64,000 nucleotides of DNA, taken from NCBI GenBank assembly GCA_037957365.1, contig JARHVA010002685.1, positions 2,085,501 to 2,149,500 of the forward strand. Direction: 5' to 3'. Both the position numbers and the translations under genes were made by a program. The notes beneath the pieces were generated by a model. It saw only the letters and a program-made list of their open reading frames with translations, was not told the DNA's origin and searched no databases. The first letter of the stretch is position 1. Each line of letters starts with the position of its first letter. Of the stretch, positions 36,761-47,273 are shown in pieces. The DNA comes from Torreya grandis. Taxonomy: Eukaryota > Streptophyta > Pinopsida > Cupressales > Taxaceae.

Positions 36761-38147
36761 GAAAATAGATAATTTGTAAAAGATTATGTCAATAAGAATG
36801 ATTATGTACTGAAAAATTAAAAAAAATCAAGTAGTTTTGAAATCAAGAAATGGAGGGAAATAAATAATCATTTGGGTCGATGATGTTGATCTGATTGAGT
36901 CACACAACACAAAACCTTGCACCAATGTTGGTGAATGCAATTTTTTTCAATACAACATATAATTTAACAAAGCAAAATATGTTAACTTGGAAAGTAAAAG
37001 CTAACTAAGTGGTCATCCTGAATGTTGTTAGATTATTAGAATATGATTTAGATGTGAGATGAATTTGGATGTAAGCAAGGAACTAGAATGAAATATAAGG
37101 ATGGTTTCAAGACATTTGGGCTAAAAATAATATTTATTAGCAATGGTACTAGCTTTGTATTAGGGCCTAACTCCTCCCTTCACACACTACATCAATAAGG
37201 GTGTTGGGTGCTTAGCCAAAATAAACCATTAACCACATGTTTATACTTAGCCAAAAAACCAAGTTGGCTTCCACCTTAGTGATTAAATCCAATTAGGTAG
37301 GCCTTGGGTAGACAATTATTAAAATGCTTTTTAAAATTTTATAATTTGGTAGTGTGTGCATAAAAGAGAAAATAGTGTAAATAAATGGTATATTAAAAAC
37401 CACCTACTTATACTATGTTATATATTATAAGTATGAAATAAATAATAAATGAAAGTGTGAGCTAATTACTAGCTTATAAGTGTTCATTCCAACTTTTAAA
37501 CATAGTACAATGTTGATTCAATCGATAGTGTATGTAGAGAATATAGAACATGGTCAAGAGTGTTTCCTTTATACTATAGAAACAAGGGTATAAAAATGAA
37601 ATACATTAACAAAGTAAACCTATATTTTTAGATAGAACATAAAATATAGAACTACATAGATATGGTTGACCTGGTTAACTATATAAGGGTAGTTTTAAAG
37701 ACTACAAACTATGCAAATAGAACTATAACAAAATGCTAGAAATGACAAAGAAGGATAGAAAAGAATTGGTGGGTTGGAGGATTTAGAGAAAAATAATATT
37801 TTTGTTGAAGTACCTTAATTTATACTTGTAAATTTTTCTAACTATGTCAACTGGGTCAACCTAGCTTTGTAGATCTTATTTGCTAAAAACCTAAAAATGT
37901 ATAGGGTCAACTAGGTTGACCTAGTATGCTAGACTAAATATCTGAAAGTGTATAGGGTCAATTGGGTTGACCTAGTAGTCTAAACTATAGACTAGGAAAC
38001 CTACACAAAAAATATATATTCATATTGATGTGATTATGTGTTAAACCTATGCACATAAGTTAGAACTATGTCAAAACTATCAACCTAGTATCACAAATAT
38101 ATAAAAATAAAATGATGAAATAATGAAAAATGTGAAACAAAACCTAT
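36761..38147. other. Internal non-coding part of nested element 2, leader side
   Basis: No protein similarity. It contains the motif cluster listed at 37846 and a further TGGTTGACCTGGTTAACTA near 37660. Confidence 0.5.
37846..37985. repeat. 51-60-bp tandem repeat x 3, same motif
   Basis: GTCAACTGGGTCAACCTAG, GTCAACTAGGTTGACCTAG and GTCAATTGGGTTGACCTAG start at 37846, 37906 and 37957. They share the motif of the 36627 array and of both LTRs (near 33513, 33605, 39195 and 39306). Confidence 0.85.
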
Positions 38148-38175
38148 AAGGGTTAAATTCATGTAGAGATCACCA
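38148..38175 (-). other. Candidate primer-binding site of nested element 2
   Basis: Minus strand TGGTGATCTCTACATG starts 7 bases inside the 5' LTR. On the plus strand the spacing again fits a tRNA 3' end: G at 38152, loop TTAAATT (T-loop consensus with the C changed), C at 38160, a 7-base acceptor AGAGATC, A, then CCA at 38173-38175. It is weaker than the site in nested element 1, because the stem has mismatches. Confidence 0.45.
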
Positions 38176-38182
38176 GAATGTA

Positions 38183-38880
38183 TGAAATCAAAAATTTATC
38201 ATGTCTATAAATCAATCTTAACTCAAAGAAGATATATCATACCATACACTTCCGATTGGGGACATATTTGTTAAGTAAGAACATGACCAATATGAAGATC
38301 TACTAGACTTGATTAGGGGATCTATTACTATAATACATAGTGCTAGGGAGGGTTTCAAAGCCTCTAATCAAGCACAATCACACAATAACCCTAAGGGAGT
38401 CCCATGTTTTGATATCTCACAAAACTAATAACAAGTAAAGTAATATAATCTAGTGCTCACCAAAGCTTGTGGCACAATATGAGGGGTTAGTAAACAATCA
38501 AAACATGCATAGGAGAATCTCAATTAAGTTATGTATGAGTAATACCCTAATACATGGAATAAGGAAAGTAATATTATTTCAATCCAATACTTATGTTACT
38601 TTTATCTACTAAAGAGAGGAACAAAGTTAGAGAATACTTACCTAAATGATGAACCCATCAATGACTTAATCTCTCCCTTGGCCAAAGGGGCTTCCAAAGA
38701 TGTTTTTGTGGTTTGTAAGGATCATTAAAAAATGCCAAATAATCCAATACTTGTCCACAAGACTATATTCTCCAATTAGAAACCCTAAGCTAAGACTCCT
38801 CAAGGAGAATGGTAGAAGAGAAGATTGTAAAGAAGCACAAGTAAATAATAACTCTTAATTGTATATGAAATAATGATGAA

Positions 38881-38970
<90 letters not shown>

Positions 38971-39013
38971 CATATATATACACATATACATATATATATA
39001 CATATATATATAT

Positions 39014-39074
<61 letters not shown>

Positions 39075-39121
39075 CATATACATATACATATATATATACA
39101 TACATATATATATATATATAC

Positions 39122-39163
<42 letters not shown>

Positions 39164-39615
39164 TTGACCCTAAACCCTCATAAAAATATTAGTTGACAAG
39201 GTCAACATAGTCAACCTAGCATAATTTCAAATAATTATTCACTAGGTCATGATCTAGGTCAGCCAAGAGCCAAAATAGTTCCTAAGTAAAATTCACCCAA
39301 AATTGTATAGGGTTGATCTAGTACAACCAACTATTAAAAGGGACTTAAGGTGAAGAATAGAGGGATGGAGAGTGGAAAAGATTTGAAGAGGGTGAAGAAG
39401 AGGATTAAGAGCTTAGGGAATAAATTTTAGGAGCTAGTTGGATTGGTAATAAGTGGTAATAAGGGACAAAAATCCTACAAAGCACCATTGGTCTACCCAC
39501 CCCTTTCCCAGTGCACCCATTAGTTTGTTCACTCAGAGATATTGAGTATCAATGGGTTACTACAAGATGTAAAGAATCAGTATTTAATAAAAGTTAAAAA
39601 TACTATGTGTATACA
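38183..39615 (-). repeat. 5' LTR of nested element 2
   Basis: Pairs with 32755-33935. It is longer mainly because of the microsatellite at 38884-39160. It ends ATGTGTATACA, which is TGTATACACAT on the minus strand. Confidence 0.9.
38884..39160. repeat. Compound (TA)n-(CA)22-(TA/CA)n-(TG)17 microsatellite
   Basis: About 135 bases of TA with scattered CA precede (CA)22 (39019-39062). Another TA/CA tract follows, then (TG)17 (39127-39160). The CA and TG runs are reverse complements, so 39019-39160 can fold on itself. Long open frames on both strands here are artefacts of the repeat. Confidence 0.98.
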
Positions 39616-40000
39616 AAAGTTATATTAAAAATATCATACACAAGGGGATAGAGTGGAATATCTAACAAAAACTAATCTGATTGATGTCATCAATACGTAT
39701 GATAAAAAAATATGGATAAGTTAGAATTTGATATTGTAATATTATTTGTGGATTGATAAAACAAGGGAGAAATAATATTTGAAATCATATCCATTCTTAA
39801 TCATATATGGGAAAGAACCAATGATCCACATTACATTAAAAATCCCCATTTATCAATTCATTAAAGAATACATGGAAAAATATGACCACATACCAAGGTA
39901 AATTTTAGTGGTTATTATTCATTAATTCATTAATATTTTGGTTTTAAAATTTTCCATTTGGATATTTTATCAGGTGGTGAACATTGTGGATTTGCCTAAA
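39616..40000 (+). pseudogene. Gypsy integrase, 3' part
   Basis: The integrase frame resumes with HTQGDRVEYLTKTNLIDVINTYDKKIW (about 39637-39717), which holds the third catalytic residue, the glutamate. IIYGKEPMIHITLKIPIYQFIKEYMEKYDHIPR follows (about 39803-39897), the conserved region after the gypsy catalytic core. Confidence 0.9.
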
Positions 40001-40710
40001 TTATCTAGGTTTAAATTAGGTTTAAAGGTCAGTTTGCCTATTGTTTAAAATAAATTTCATGCATATGAATATAATACACCACTCTGTCAAAATTTAATAT
40101 GATATTATTCACCATTATATGTAATGTATATTTATTTGATGACCAAATTTCTAAAGTATATCATATTATATATCATTCATTTATGATTTTTTTTATAGTG
40201 ACATATTAGCATACCTTCTAAGGCAAGTTATGTTTCACATATGAATTCACTTAAATTCTTAAACATCATATGTTAAATTTAACCAAAATTTCAAAACACA
40301 TACTTAGAAATTCACAAAAAAAGACCCAAGTTTATTTCTATATGGACCACTAAAATTTACCCTGCCACATATAATCCAAATTATTGAATATTATCTAAAT
40401 GGAGGACATGTGAGATGAATCATTGTATAACTTTAACAAGCATCAATATATAGTGAATAAATATTTGATAATAGGTAAAAATTCAAGGTTATTAAAATTA
40501 TAAAACTATCCCTATTATGGGACATACACATGAGAAAAATGGAAAACATTCCAAGTTGGATCCTATTTGGATTGATTAATAACACAATTCAAATATTTTG
40601 GGACATAATGTGCTTAGACTAAAGGATTTGTAGGGAAAAGATCTGGTTTAACCAATGGATGAGAAGTTCCTCAAGCACTACATAGTTTTTAAATCCTCAT
40701 CCATCATGTA
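40001..40710 (+). pseudogene. Gypsy integrase C-terminal tail (heavily decayed)
   Basis: Readable only near 40560-40700, as fragments resembling GPY-ID-, F-L-DL-GK-IW and a PINGSFLKHY-like end. This is the usual end of the polyprotein in this family. Confidence 0.5.
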
Positions 40711-40905
40711 ATGACTATGATTTTTAGTTTAGGGGTAGTCTAATCTCATAATATAATTAGATTAATTTCATTTTAGTTTGTGTTCTTTTTTTCTGAATTT
40801 ATTTGTCCAAATTTTTTTGTTTGTGGTTGTTATGTTTTATTTTTATTTTTATTTTTATTTTTCTTTTTCTTTTTCTTTTGTGATTGTCAATAGGTGATCG
40901 GTGGG
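40711..40905 (+). other. Untranslated tail and candidate polypurine tract of the gypsy element
   Basis: A T-rich stretch with repeated TTTTTA/TTTTTC units (40835-40877) is followed by ATAGGTGATCGGTGGGA (40889-40905). This is a purine-rich run that could be the polypurine tract, so a 3' LTR would begin near 40906. It was not confirmed by a second copy. Confidence 0.4.
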
Positions 40906-43900
40906 ACATAATAATATAAAATAAAAACTATTCCATATCCCCTCACAATGTTATCATTAATTGATTCCATATCTAAAAAACCATGGTATTAAGACCCATG
41001 GGAACTTTAAAATTTGGCTGATGAATAAATGAATCTAATATGAAGAGTTAGACATTATGCTAATTTGTTTCTATTTTAGACATAGATTAACTTTCAAATT
41101 GTTTCAAATTTTGAAATTAAAATTGGATACTTGTTTTAATAATTATCACATGAATTAATAATTACTTCATACTCAAAATAATTCAACATCACACTTTGGA
41201 TAAAATTTAACTCAAAGTAAATAGAATAATTAAATCAAAATCATTTATGAAAACAAATTTTATAAATTGATGATTATAATTTGTCCATATTGGTCCCAAA
41301 CCCTTTTAAACAATAAAGATAAAACACAAATCAAAATGAGAATATGAATATTTAAATAAAATAAAAAGAACTAACCAAGGGTGATTTAGTAAATCTTAAT
41401 TGAGGATATGGATGCCTGCTAGAAATGGAGGAATGCCTAGAGTGAAACAAAAGGTAACTCTTTTATGGATATGGATGCTTAGATGGCAATATATCAATGC
41501 CTATTCATTCCCATTCCTAACCAATAAATTAATAAAGTTAAATACTCTTTAGAATTATGAATCATAAGATTACTCCTATGTTATACCAAAAACCTCTAAG
41601 GTAAAAGTGTATGAATCATTTTTCACACAAGTCTAAATTCTTGTATGTATCAAAAATTATTATGTTATGTGTTGAAATTGAACCAAATGTTCCATTTTCC
41701 CTTTAGTAATGTGAAATTTTCCTCTATGGTCTATGTGATTTTTCTAAGGTAAAGCAATGAGTTGTTGATTCTTAATACTAAATTAGTCTCTTTCCCATAA
41801 GTTCACCATTTTTATGACCATCACATGCCATTTATTTTAATTAATGGATAACCCCAAGACCCTATTTGTAATTTTTATAAAATTAGATATAAGTTAATGA
41901 AAAATCACGTGTATTCATTTTCTAAAGTTTGGAATAAAAAATGTGTTTTAATAAGCTCTTAGTCCCTTGGTGTTTTTGATTTTAGATTAAAGTAACTTTT
42001 GAAATATGGATACATCAATTTTTAATTTCAACAAGTTATTAAAATCACCAGGTTTTTTTTTTTTTTAATATCATAAGCTTTATACTTAGTTTTTCTTAGG
42101 GTACTAATTTTATTTTGGTGGAGTTAACATTGAATATGTAAGTATATGTGAAAAATAACTCCTATGATATATTATTATAATCTTGTGATTTTATTAATTC
42201 TCATAGTGGGGCATTATTTCACTTTATTATTGGTTTTAATTCAAATATTTTTTGGCCATATTAACTATTTATGCATGTATTTTTAGGTCACCATAGTCAC
42301 ATAGTCAATAAAAAAAGTTGTAAAGTCCAAAATCTTAGGCCAATGAAAGCTTCACAATTTATGACTTATCATACACTTATGATGCATATAGGACTATAAA
42401 AATATGGGAATATGGTATGATTTATGAGATATAATGAGTTTTAATAGGCCATGTGTCATTTGTATACTCCCACAATCCCATAATATACAAGCCTATCATA
42501 ATGTGAAAGGAATGGTATGGTATGGGAACCCAGCCCCATAAGAATATGCCATGTTTCAATTGATTTGTTCTCATAAATAAATTTTAATATTGTAACACTT
42601 GGGTGTTCTTACCCCCTGGGATAGACTTTCTTGACTATAAAAGGAAAACCAGAGATATTAAAGATTATTTTCAAGTTTCCATGATATCAAGATGGTTTTG
42701 AGATTCAAAACCTAAAAAACAAGTATAAAAACATTTTTTACAAGGTTTTCATGATCTCGGGACATTAAAAACTAATATTTAGATATGGTTACAAAATATT
42801 CAAGATTCCATGATACTATTATGCAAAGATTCAGGGTTTTCATGGCCTAAAAACCTTCAGACATGGTTCTTTTAGGTAGAATATAATAGGTTTCCACCAT
42901 TATAAAAACATTATATAATATATTAATCATTTGTCCAAAGTTATAAGTCTAATATAGGTCTATTAATAAGGTCTTAATCATATTTATATCTTTCTATGAC
43001 TGACCAAAAATAAATCAAATAGATCCAAGCTCCTTTCAAGGATCACTAGGTTTGTAAATAATTTAAAGAGGTTTTAAGACATGGAACAAGATCCTAGTTT
43101 TATGTTTACAAGGTTACAGGTATGCAGGGTGAAAAGATAATGTCTCTATGATCTAAAGGAGCATTAATAGGTCTAGAAGGTAAATTTTCTCAAGTTTTGA
43201 AACCCAAAGACCTTACTAACAAGCCTTCAAGGTAGAGTTTAAGAGTTTTCATCATTATCAAAATATGAAAACAAGGTCTTTGAGAGGTAAAATGGTCCTT
43301 AATACCATCAATGATATATTATAGTCCTTCAAGGAAAGGAAATGAGGCTTACTAGCTACCTAACAAGCCAAACAAGAAGATTTATAGGTATGCATAAGGA
43401 TGAAGGGTCATGAAAAAGGATATAAAGCATGAAATAGAGGTTGAGAAGGTTATAAAGATAATCCATGGTTAGTTTAATGTATTCAAGAAAGAAACATGAT
43501 GTTTTCAAGATAAAACACCATGTTGGCATGGTTTACAATGGAAAATAATGAATATCCCATTACACTTATACTTGTGCATGGTGCTCTAAATTATTTTAAA
43601 GGGTTTTATTAATAATTGTTTCATACTTTGGTGATATCCATGATTTGATAAGATGAATAAATCATTTGGATATATTAGGGATATTTCAAAATCCTTCAAG
43701 CAGTCAATCACCATCTTAAAACCCTAAACCCATGATTATGAATTTTGACTATTTTTAGGATTTGAGAAGCATGAGATAAGGTTTCATACCTCTTTATGAG
43801 ATTGTAAATATGTGTATCTCCTAAGCATAATACATAGGATTTTAATCAAGGAAACATGAGTTGTAAGTCTTTAAATAAATCTAAAGAGTTATAAACATGA

Positions 43901-45635
43901 AGGTTCAATGTCTATAAGATGATTGAAGAATATTCTAAGTCATCAAATCCTAACTGATAGGTCTAAAACATAAATTACAAGGCCCCATGATTTATTAATT
44001 ATTATAAAGAGGTTATAAGTTTGTAGAAACAAGTTATCAATCTTGTAGTATAACATGTAATGTTACCATGATGATAGAATGTTAATTCATAGGTTTAGAT
44101 CATGATCTAAAAATGATTTTATTTTCAATCATATTCCTCATGCCAAGATAGAGTTATAAGGTCTCCAAGATTATCAAAATAATACAAGGGGTTTTATGAT
44201 GGTAATTACATGTCAAAATGGTTTTCATTATCTCAAAACCTAATGGATAAGTTTATAACATGATTAAAAGGTTGCATGATTGGTCAAGAGTGTTTCATGC
44301 CCCAAAAAGTCACCTACAATAATGAAGTTAAGATTTTAAATTATGTTTCTAAGGTTTCATAGTCTCAAAAACTAATAAAGAGGTTGTTAGAATGGTTCAA
44401 AAAGGTTTATTAAATGTATTAAGGAGAAGACAACTTTCCCATAATCTAAGACACCTACAGGTATATAACATAGTTTCAAAGTTTCAACTATGATGACCTA
44501 GAGATTTAAAAATAGTTTTCATCATAGTTTCAAGGTTTCCATGAAGATATATGCATGTTTCTAAGGTTTTATAGCCACTAGAGGGATGTTTGCAGTTTTG
44601 AGCATGTTATAAACTCATCTAAGAGCTTAAATAGGCCTATAACTAAGATATATGACCTAGTTAAAAGCCATAAAAAGATATAAAGTAGGCAAGCAAAATT
44701 CTTAGGTAGTTTTTTTGGCTATCAAGGTAAAGAGAAATATATTAAATAGTATAAAGGATATCATAAGGTCTCTGAGTATAGTCTAAAGTAATAAATATGA
44801 GGTTTCAATTATGCATAAGAACATGTAACATTTCCTTGAAGGTAAGATGGTAAAACATGGGTTTTAACATCTTAAAACCCCACCTAAATTATTGATCCCA
44901 AGTGTTTAAGGTTTTTTTATGATAAGACATGAGAATATAGAATGATCTAAAGTAATAATAGGCCTATAAACATGTTCCAATATCTTTTAAGCATTTTATA
45001 GGTTTATAGATAGAATTTGCACCAAAAACATGATAATTTTATGGTTTTAACGTATTAAAAAATAATTTCAAGAATTTATATATATATAATGATGGATAAA
45101 AAGTTGAATCCTCTACCCAAAAATGATAAAAATCCATCTCTATAACCCTTATTTTAGATGCTAAATGTAATTTTTTAGGGTATATGGTAAGTGAACATGT
45201 TGGAATGTAGGATAGTGAAGTATTTGATCATAATAAGCATGTTTAAAACTCATTATTGGATAATAAAAATGTTGAAAACACCATTAAAGTATCAATACTT
45301 AAGCATTTAAGGTCTCAAACAAGGAAATGCATATTTTTTAAAACTATTTAAAAAATCCATAAAGAATGGAAAACACTTGTAAATATGATATTAAGGAAGT
45401 GTAACCTCCTCAGGTTGACTAGCATTGATGAAAAACATGTGCATAGGTTCTATATTAATGAATTTATTGTGTGTTTTGACCAAATACATCATGGACAAGA
45501 CCTTCAAGAACAAAAATGAAATGAAGATAAGGGGGTTGTCCTTCAGTATGCCAAACATTTATCGAAGTATACATAAAACAATTCCAAAGTATTTAAGTGG
45601 ATTAATATATCAAACTTCTTGGTCTCTTTCCTTAC
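40906..45635. other. Unassigned region, partly a field of recurring short phrases
   Basis: No recognisable protein. It may contain the gypsy 3' LTR. From about 42640 to 44600 the phrase AAGGTTT-CATGAT-TCAAAA recurs at irregular 30-150-base spacings. A T14 run lies at 42053-42066. Confidence 0.45.
42640..44600. repeat. Degenerate recurring motif field
   Basis: Instances of (A)AGGTTT(T)CATGAT-TC or close variants occur near 42675, 42742, 42800, 42832, 44212, 44345, 44525 and 44560. Spacing is irregular, so this may be an old eroded tandem array or chance plus low complexity. Confidence 0.4.
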
Positions 45636-47273
45636 TGTTGACCATTTTTAGTCAACATGGAATAACAACCCCTGATTTAAATAGTTTAGGGATTGAAAAT
45701 TTAGTCAAAGTCCAACAAAAATTACTAAGTCTTTTGACTTAGAAAATTTTCAAAAGTTATTGGTCTTCACACCTTTTGCATAACCACAAATTTAAAATGC
45801 CATTGCAATTTTACTCTTCAACACCCATCATACTATGAATCCTTTAGTGAACACCATTTCTTTAGAGTGATTTTAAATATTAAAACTTACACAAGGAAAA
45901 AATAGAAGTGCACACTTAGAAACATGAACTTAGGAGTAGTGTCTAGATTAGTTCAAGGCTCAGTTGAGGTTAAACAAAAAATTCTAAGGAAAGGCATCAA
46001 GCCTTCACTTTTTAAGGTTTTGTTCTTCATATGTGTTGATGTGAATTACTTAGTAGGAACAATTATAGAGTCAAATTTTTATATTCTTTGCATGGAAGAT
46101 CCAAATCTCAAAATTAAAATCTTTTGAAAATTTTTGAAGTCCTTAATAACATGAAAAAAAGTGCAAAATCTCAAGGGAATTAAATTCTTAAGATAAAATA
46201 TAATACCCCATGGTTTTAAGGCCCCAAGGAAAATCCATATGGAATATTATTAGATATCTTAGAGGCAAAGAGGCTTAGAGGCATTAACCATTATCCCAAA
46301 GTGTGAAGAGTTTAGGAAGTAACATGTGGAAGTGGTGACTTCACTAGTATAATAGCCTAAATTTGAAGGGCCCTAAGTGACATATTGATGGTTTCCTAGT
46401 TTATTAGTCAGCATGACTCTAGTCTAATTAAACAACATTATGTGACAAGAATTTTCATCTCTTCTCATACTTTATCTATCTCAAAATACTTTCATTACTT
46501 AACCATTTTCCCAAAAGTTTCTCGATACTACTCGTTAATCTCCCAATGGTCTCGAGCATTTTTTAAATGCATTTTGACACTTAGTCAACTTTATCAAAAT
46601 TTTATTAGTGGATATCCACATCAAAAAAGTAAAAATAAAGTATGTTAGTGGGAGGCTTCCACATGTTGTAATCCTAGCATCTCAACACCCTAAAACCATA
46701 TATACAATTTTAGAGCCTCCAAGCTATTGGGTTAGTGGGATTATTCCACATGGTGAAATTATGATACTATGGAGATCCATAGTAGTCCATGTAGGCCCAA
46801 TTTTTTTAAACCTACCAAAAAGTGGGTAAGTGAGATGACACAATATAGAAAAATCTTTATTTACCATAGAAAGAATAGTCAACATTGTACTTAATGTTGG
46901 GAGCCAATCAATGATCACCATTTGGACTTATCAAACTTTAGGCCCTTGAGGCTAACCATAAATAGTTTTATGCACCTGGCAGAGCCAATTTATTTATGGT
47001 CAAATAATATAGGATAGCTGGTGATCTCTTATTAAGCTTAGTATTTTTAAATATGCCAATTACATGGGGCCTAAGGGGAATATACCTACATAAGAAGAAA
47101 ATATAATAATGTGCTCTTAATGTTGACACTTGATGGAACCTACCACTAAGGAATTTGTTTGCATCTATGTTTTAAATATTTGATATGAATTCGAGTACTC
47201 ATTTCACTCATCAACTAATAATTCATGGGCATATTGATAACTATATTAATTCATAGAATCAATCATGAAGTGG
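45636..47273 (+). repeat. LTR-like block A
   Basis: Begins TGTTGAC-CATTTTTA-GTCAACA, a 7-bp perfect inverted repeat right at the boundary. Aligns with blocks B and C to the AAGTGG phrase at 47268-47273. Short open frames inside (45924, 46442 and 46608) differ between copies and look non-coding. Confidence 0.75.

Larger units (their letters stand above)
32755..39615 (-). mobile_element. Nested LTR element 2, non-coding, inside the gypsy integrase
   Basis: LTRs 32755-33935 and 38183-39615 enclose 4.25 kb. They align closely: over about 200 bases at 33000-33195 and 38425-38620 I count roughly 18 differences. Minus orientation is supported by a purine tract next to the left LTR and a TGG primer-like site inside the right LTR. 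The internal region has no gag or pol that I can recognise, so it is a non-autonomous (LARD-like) element. A candidate target duplication (AAGTT in both flanks) is not exact. Confidence 0.85.
28900..40905 (+). mobile_element. Ty3/gypsy LTR retrotransposon (extra RNase H type), left end unresolved
   Basis: Plus-strand pol remnants follow in the order protease-like (29545), archaeal-type RNase H (29905), RT (30861), RNase H (31401) and integrase (32150-32754, resumed at 39616), with a C-terminal tail to 40710 and a purine-rich tract at about 40890. RT before integrase defines Ty3/gypsy, and an additional RNase H marks the plant Tat-like group. A proline-rich gag C-terminus may lie near 29130-29200. 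A second LTR element (32755-39615) interrupts the integrase. Neither LTR of this element was located. Confidence 0.85.

Noticed and set aside
38790..39196. Three open frames of about 105 codons on both strands (Tyr/Ile, Cys/Val and Thr/His repeats)
   Set aside because: They are translations of the TA/CA/TG microsatellite, which has no stop codons in several frames.
45425..45742. 105-codon plus-strand open frame
   Set aside because: It straddles the sharp boundary of LTR block A at 45636 and has no motif, so it is a chance frame.
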